Assembly: GCF_014199415.1 (NCBI RefSeq) | Contig: NZ_JACIJN010000008.1 | Span: forward strand, 124,001-188,000 | Reading direction: 5' to 3' | DNA length: 64,000 bases | Origin: Sphingomonas endophytica | GTDB lineage: Bacteria; Pseudomonadota; Alphaproteobacteria; Sphingomonadales; Sphingomonadaceae | Part shown: in pieces, positions 63,112-64,000 of the stretch | How positions within the stretch are numbered: the stretch's first letter is position 1 | Layout of the letters: the number at the start of each line of letters is the position of its first letter | Notes under the pieces: generated by a model | What the model saw: only the letters and a program-made list of their open reading frames with translations | Database searches by the model: none | What the model was told of the DNA's origin: nothing | Program-made: the position numbers and the translations under genes

Positions 63112-64000
63112 CCGTCTCGCGGCGCCTCGCGCTCCAGACGTTGTCGCTGGCCGGGCTCGGCGTGGCGGGCGGCGCGCTGGCGCAGGGGCCGCGGACGGGT
63201 GGGGCGTTCGACCCCAAACACTGGTGGTTGCAGGATTATCGCATCGTCCAGACGAATCTGCGCGAGATCGACATTCGCGAGAACCCGCGCACGATCGCCC
63301 GCGCGATCCGCGATTTCGGCGGCAACGTCATCGTCTCGAACATCGGCGGGATCGTCGCTTTCTATCCGACGAAACTGCCCTACCAGCGGCGTAACCCGTA
63401 TATGGGCCGCGGCGACTTCGTGCGCGAGATGATCGCCGCCGCGCACGACGAGGGGCTCGCATACATCGGCCGCTTCGACCTCTCCAAGGCGATGCAGCCG
63501 GTCTATGACGCGCATCCCGACTGGTTCATGCAGAACCGCGACGGCACCCCGCGCGCGTTCGCCGGCACCTATCAGGCTTGTCCGAACGGCGGCTGGGCGC
63601 AGGACTATGGGCTGCGGCTGCTCAGCGAGGGGCTGACCCGCTACAAGCCCGACGGCATCTTCTTCAACATGACCGGCTATCCGCGTACCGATTACGCCAA
63701 TGTCGACCACGGCATCTGCGTGTGCGGCAATTGCCGGCGCGTGTTCCGCGAGATGTACGGACGCGAGCTGCCCGCGAAAGAAGGCTATGGCGATCCCGCC
63801 TGGCCCGACTATCTCGCCTTTCAAGCGCGGACGTCAGAGGCGCTGCGCAAACGCATCTCCGATCATATCGCGACGCTCGCGCCCGGCGTGCCAATCGCGC
63901 AGCACGACAGCACCGAGCAGGTCGGCCGCGGCGAGGTGCAGCGCCGCGTCGATCGCACCGGCCCGGAATGGGCGTACCAGTCGGGCGAGCAATGCCGCGC
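63108..64000 (+). CDS. Hypothetical glycosyl hydrolase (GHL6-like), partial
   Basis: Starts at GTG 63108 in the previous stop and runs open to the window end (297 codons visible). The N-terminus SRRLALQTLSLAGLGVAGGALAQ is a Tat-like signal. A (beta/alpha)8-type domain follows (WWLQDYRIVQTNLREID, IGRFDLSKAMQPVYDAHPDWFMQN, PDGIFFNMTGYPRTDY), then a Cys cluster ICVCGNCRRVFREMYGRELP, characteristic of the hypothetical glycosyl hydrolase 6 group and of beta-galactosidase-like relatives. It is probably co-transcribed with the reductase and the TBDR. Substrate unknown; the catalytic residues cannot be named. Confidence 0.7.
   Translation, partial: MTVSRRLALQTLSLAGLGVAGGALAQGPRTGGAFDPKHWWLQDYRIVQTNLREIDIRENPRTIARAIRDFGGNVIVSNIGGIVAFYPTKLPYQRRNPYMGRGDFVREMIAAAHDEGLAYIGRFDLSKAMQPVYDAHPDWFMQNRDGTPRAFAGTYQACPNGGWAQDYGLRLLSEGLTRYKPDGIFFNMTGYPRTDYANVDHGICVCGNCRRVFREMYGRELPAKEGYGDPAWPDYLAFQARTSEALRKRISDHIATLAPGVPIAQHDSTEQVGRGEVQRRVDRTGPEWAYQSGEQCR

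Overview
The window looks like chromosome from a GC-rich alphaproteobacterium of the Sphingomonadaceae (Sphingomonas-like). Four large TonB-dependent receptors (TBDRs) sit beside sugar-acting enzymes, there is a non-phosphorylating L-rhamnose pathway of the sphingomonad type, and genes are tightly packed with many ATGA/GTGA start-stop overlaps. No rRNA, tRNA, CRISPR array, transposase or origin was recognised.

Layout. (1) 1-4.6 kb is a mosaic of broken 3' ends of a large secreted hemagglutinin/CdiA-type toxin gene: an imperfect duplicated block, a PD-(D/E)XK-like toxin with an Imm70-like immunity gene, a degenerate second toxin tail, and an orphan DNA/RNA nuclease toxin with a YezG-like immunity gene. 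A dead Lrp/AsnC regulator follows. (2) 5.3-14.5 kb holds two GH36-like enzymes on either side of a TBDR, plus an acyltransferase whose frame runs on without a stop. (3) 13.7-19.4 kb is a complete L-rhamnose route: RhaT importer, rhamnose dehydrogenase, lactonase, rhamnonate dehydratase, KDR dehydrogenase and diketo-acid hydrolase, giving pyruvate and L-lactate. (4) 19.6-27.7 kb holds an HDAC-like amidohydrolase with oligopeptidase B, a TBDR, an AraC regulator, an HSL esterase and a PaiB-like protein.

(5) 27.9-36.7 kb is a xylan-type unit: LacI regulator, MFS transporter, GH43 xylosidase, CE1 esterase and TBDR. A near-identical palindrome (centre TAACGTTA) lies over the promoters of the MFS-GH43 operon and of the TBDR. 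(6) 36.8-54.8 kb is a multi-operon catabolic region with one GntR/FadR-type regulator. It has two PQQ dehydrogenase-cytochrome c pairs, an amidohydrolase, two MFS transporters, an iron alcohol dehydrogenase, an aldehyde dehydrogenase, a class III CoA-transferase, a crotonase-fold protein lacking the usual catalytic glutamates, an SMP-30 lactonase and two cupin proteins. A shared 17-bp inverted repeat (ATCATAT-N3-ATAKRAT) lies at three promoter regions here and at a fourth upstream of the CE1 esterase. I recognise no described pathway with this gene set, so it is my best candidate for a new system. (7) 54.9-64 kb has a GDSL esterase, an oxidoreductase, small secreted proteins, an FKBP isomerase, a TBDR, a tartronate-semialdehyde-reductase-like enzyme and the start of a hypothetical glycosidase.

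All functional calls rest on reading motifs by eye. No database search was possible.
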